DNA from: Candidatus Bathyarchaeota archaeon
Lineage (GTDB): Archaea; Thermoproteota; Bathyarchaeia; EX4484-135; B24-G1
DNA length: 6,702 nucleotides
Direction: 5' to 3'
Assembly (NCBI GenBank): GCA_003662535.1
Contig: QMYG01000033.1
Span: 1-6,702, forward strand
Position 1 is the stretch's first letter, and each line of letters begins with the position of its first letter. The position numbers were made by a program, and so were the translations under genes. Below, piece after piece: positions 5,705 to 6,702 of the stretch. The notes under the pieces were generated by a model, which saw nothing but the letters and a program-made list of their open reading frames with translations, was not told the origin of the DNA and did not search any database.

Positions 5705-5716
5705 TCTCTGCAGAGA
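5705..5716. repeat. 12-bp perfect palindrome in the kinase promoter
   Basis: TCTCTGCAGAGA is a perfect inverted repeat. It extends outward to GGC on one side and GCC on the other with one unpaired base. Its place between the TATA box and the predicted transcription start would suit a repressor operator. Perfect 12-base palindromes are expected about once or twice by chance in a window this long, so position is the only support. Confidence 0.35.
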
Positions 5717-5718
5717 CG

Positions 5719-5733
5719 CCTTATATTTTTTAT
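5719..5733 (-). promoter_or_regulatory. Candidate TATA box for the polyprenol-kinase gene
   Basis: The minus strand reads ATAAAAAATATAAGG here, close to an archaeal TATA box, centred about 44 bases before the TTG at 5682. Transcription would be expected near 5700. A 12-base palindrome (5705-5716) lies between box and start. Confidence 0.5.
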
Positions 5734-5735
5734 GC

Positions 5736-5740
5736 AAAAA
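5736..5740 (-). terminator. Possible T-run terminator after the UPF0282 gene
   Basis: A run of five T on the minus strand lies about 42 bases after the UPF0282 stop codon and just before the next TATA box. Archaeal termination often needs only a T-run. The run is short and the preceding GC-rich stretch pairs weakly, so this is tentative. Confidence 0.25.
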
Positions 5741-5781
5741 CGCCACGAGCGGGAGACTCCACCCTAAACATTGATGTCTAC

Positions 5782-6660
5782 CTAGGAGCCACGCTCCCTC
5801 TCGTAGAGCTCCTTCCTATGAGCCTCAAGCATCTCTACGGGTTTTCCAGCAAACTCGGCGGCCGTGACGACTTTGGCGCCTACGTCGTCTGCTGCCTCGT
5901 AGACGGGTGTGATTCGCTCCTTGTAGTTTAGGTCTCTTAGGAAGTGGTGGTCTATTATTAGGTGCGAGACCTCCGCCTCCCGAAGAATCCTAACTAGGTT
6001 CTCGTTCGACTTCTCTAGGCTCGCCCTTGAGTATCTGTATCCGAGCATGTAGGTCATGGGGCCGTCCACGATGAGTATGTCGGGCTTCTCCTCGAGGATG
6101 AACTCGACCTGCTCGTCCAGAGCTGGGCCCTCCACGTCGGAAGTAAAGAGAAGCTTCTCGCCCCCATGCTCGATGCAGACCTCAACGACGTAGCCCAGCC
6201 TGTTGTTTGTCCCATGACATACGGCGTTGGAAAAGCGTATACTTGTCTCTCCAAACCTCCCCGAGTTCCCATCGGCGTATTCTAGGCGCTTAGGGATGCC
6301 CTCTAACTGTTCTAGGAAGTATTTCGCCCTTCCACGCTGGCTCTTATTTATGTTTTCCGTCGGATGCTTCAGGTAGGCAATCTTACCCTCAAAGATTTCC
6401 GGCTCATCTGGCATGTGGTGGTCGTAGTGGTAGTGCGTAACTATGAGCACTTCGGCTTCGCCGGCGTAGCGCACAATCTCGTCGTGGTGTTCGTCCATGC
6501 GTTGGAGTTCCAGCGGGTGTGGGGGTAGCCCGTATCTTCTTGGTGCGAGTGAAACTCCCGGGTCTATGAGCACCACTAGGTCTCCTGTTCTGACGAAGGT
6601 GCACATGCTTCTTGTGCCCATGCTGTCGAAGGCTATGGGGATTACCTCCTCTAGGCCCAT
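5782..6660 (-). CDS. UPF0282-family metallo-beta-lactamase-fold protein
   Basis: This is a 292-residue soluble protein of the archaeal UPF0282 family. The family-like start is VIPIAFDSMGTRSMCTFV (6-23), then IDPGVSLAPRRYGLPPHP (32-49). The metal ligands of the MBL fold are all visible: THYHYDHH (75-82; His76, His78, Asp80, His81), CHG (148-150; His149), TSDVEGP (173-179; Asp175) and DHH (237-239). A two-metal hydrolase site is therefore complete. The substrate is unknown; the family is labelled only as predicted hydrolase. The ATG at 6660 is the first start after an in-frame TGA nine bases upstream. A GAGGAG lies only two bases before it, which is close for a ribosome binding site, and a TATA-like element about 30 bases upstream suggests a nearly leaderless mRNA. 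The gene stands alone, 99 bases ahead of the kinase gene. Confidence 0.88.
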   Translation of the reverse strand: MGLEEVIPIAFDSMGTRSMCTFVRTGDLVVLIDPGVSLAPRRYGLPPHPLELQRMDEHHDEIVRYAGEAEVLIVTHYHYDHHMPDEPEIFEGKIAYLKHPTENINKSQRGRAKYFLEQLEGIPKRLEYADGNSGRFGETSIRFSNAVCHGTNNRLGYVVEVCIEHGGEKLLFTSDVEGPALDEQVEFILEEKPDILIVDGPMTYMLGYRYSRASLEKSNENLVRILREAEVSHLIIDHHFLRDLNYKERITPVYEAADDVGAKVVTAAEFAGKPVEMLEAHRKELYERERGS

Positions 6661-6680
6661 GGCTCCTCACGACGACAGGG

Positions 6681-6694
6681 CTCTAAACTTATAC
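6681..6694 (-). promoter_or_regulatory. Candidate TATA box for the UPF0282 gene
   Basis: The minus strand reads GTATAAGTTTAGAG here, with the TATAA core about 30 bases ahead of the ATG at 6660. The usual 25-base offset puts the transcription start within about 5 bases of the ATG, typical of leaderless archaeal mRNAs. Confidence 0.4.
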
Positions 6695-6702
6695 GGGCTT
6701 AG

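Noticed and set aside
5009..5746. Minus-strand open frame of 245 codons overlapping the kinase gene
   Set aside because: Arg/Pro/His-rich shadow in another frame; the kinase frame carries all the conserved motifs.

Overview
The window looks like a chromosomal segment of an archaeon, probably a thermophilic member of the Thermoproteota or a related deep lineage. The evidence is a UPF0282-type metallo-beta-lactamase-fold protein (a mainly archaeal family), Shine-Dalgarno sites complementary to the archaeal 16S 3' end (GGAGGTG, GGTGAT), heavy use of TTG and GTG starts, AT-rich TATA-like elements 30-60 bases ahead of first genes, and frequent AGG/AGA arginine and CTA/ATA codons. The lineage is an inference from composition and families only. 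I see no IS element, CRISPR array, phage gene, tRNA or rRNA, and coding density is high.

Layout. (1) Positions 1-92, minus strand: the first 30 codons of an unrecognised gene that runs off the left edge. (2) Positions 154-2315, minus strand: a tight three-gene operon. It encodes an unknown four-helix membrane protein with a charged coiled C-terminal tail, then an ArsB/NhaD-like ion or anion transporter (ATGA overlap), then an 82-residue charged soluble protein (6-base gap). (3) Positions 2316-2463: a divergent intergenic region with candidate promoters for both sides. (4) Positions 2464-4192, plus strand: a compact run of three genes. It encodes a YdjM/DUF4184-like membrane putative metal-dependent hydrolase, a HAD hydrolase (TTGA overlap) and a DUF3267-like membrane zincin whose start codon is missing or out of frame. 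(5) Positions 4189-4914, minus strand: a membrane-anchored, coiled-coil, single-HKD phospholipase D/nuclease-fold protein. It converges on the zincin gene so tightly that the two stop codons share one CTAG. (6) Positions 5053-5682, minus strand: a dolichol/phytol-kinase-family (CTP-dependent polyprenol kinase or CDP-lipid synthase type) membrane enzyme. (7) Positions 5782-6660, minus strand: the UPF0282 MBL-fold protein, with a TATA-like box just upstream at the right edge.

Functionally, five of the nine genes encode membrane or exported proteins. Several belong to phosphate-ester or lipid-phosphate chemistry families (HAD, HKD, polyprenol kinase, YdjM-like). A common envelope or lipid theme is possible but not shown. 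No known defence or biosynthetic cluster is evident. The most unusual points are the start-codon problem of the zincin gene, the shared convergent stop palindrome, the uncharacterised transporter operon with two companions of unknown function, and the HAD enzyme lacking the usual second aspartate of motif I.
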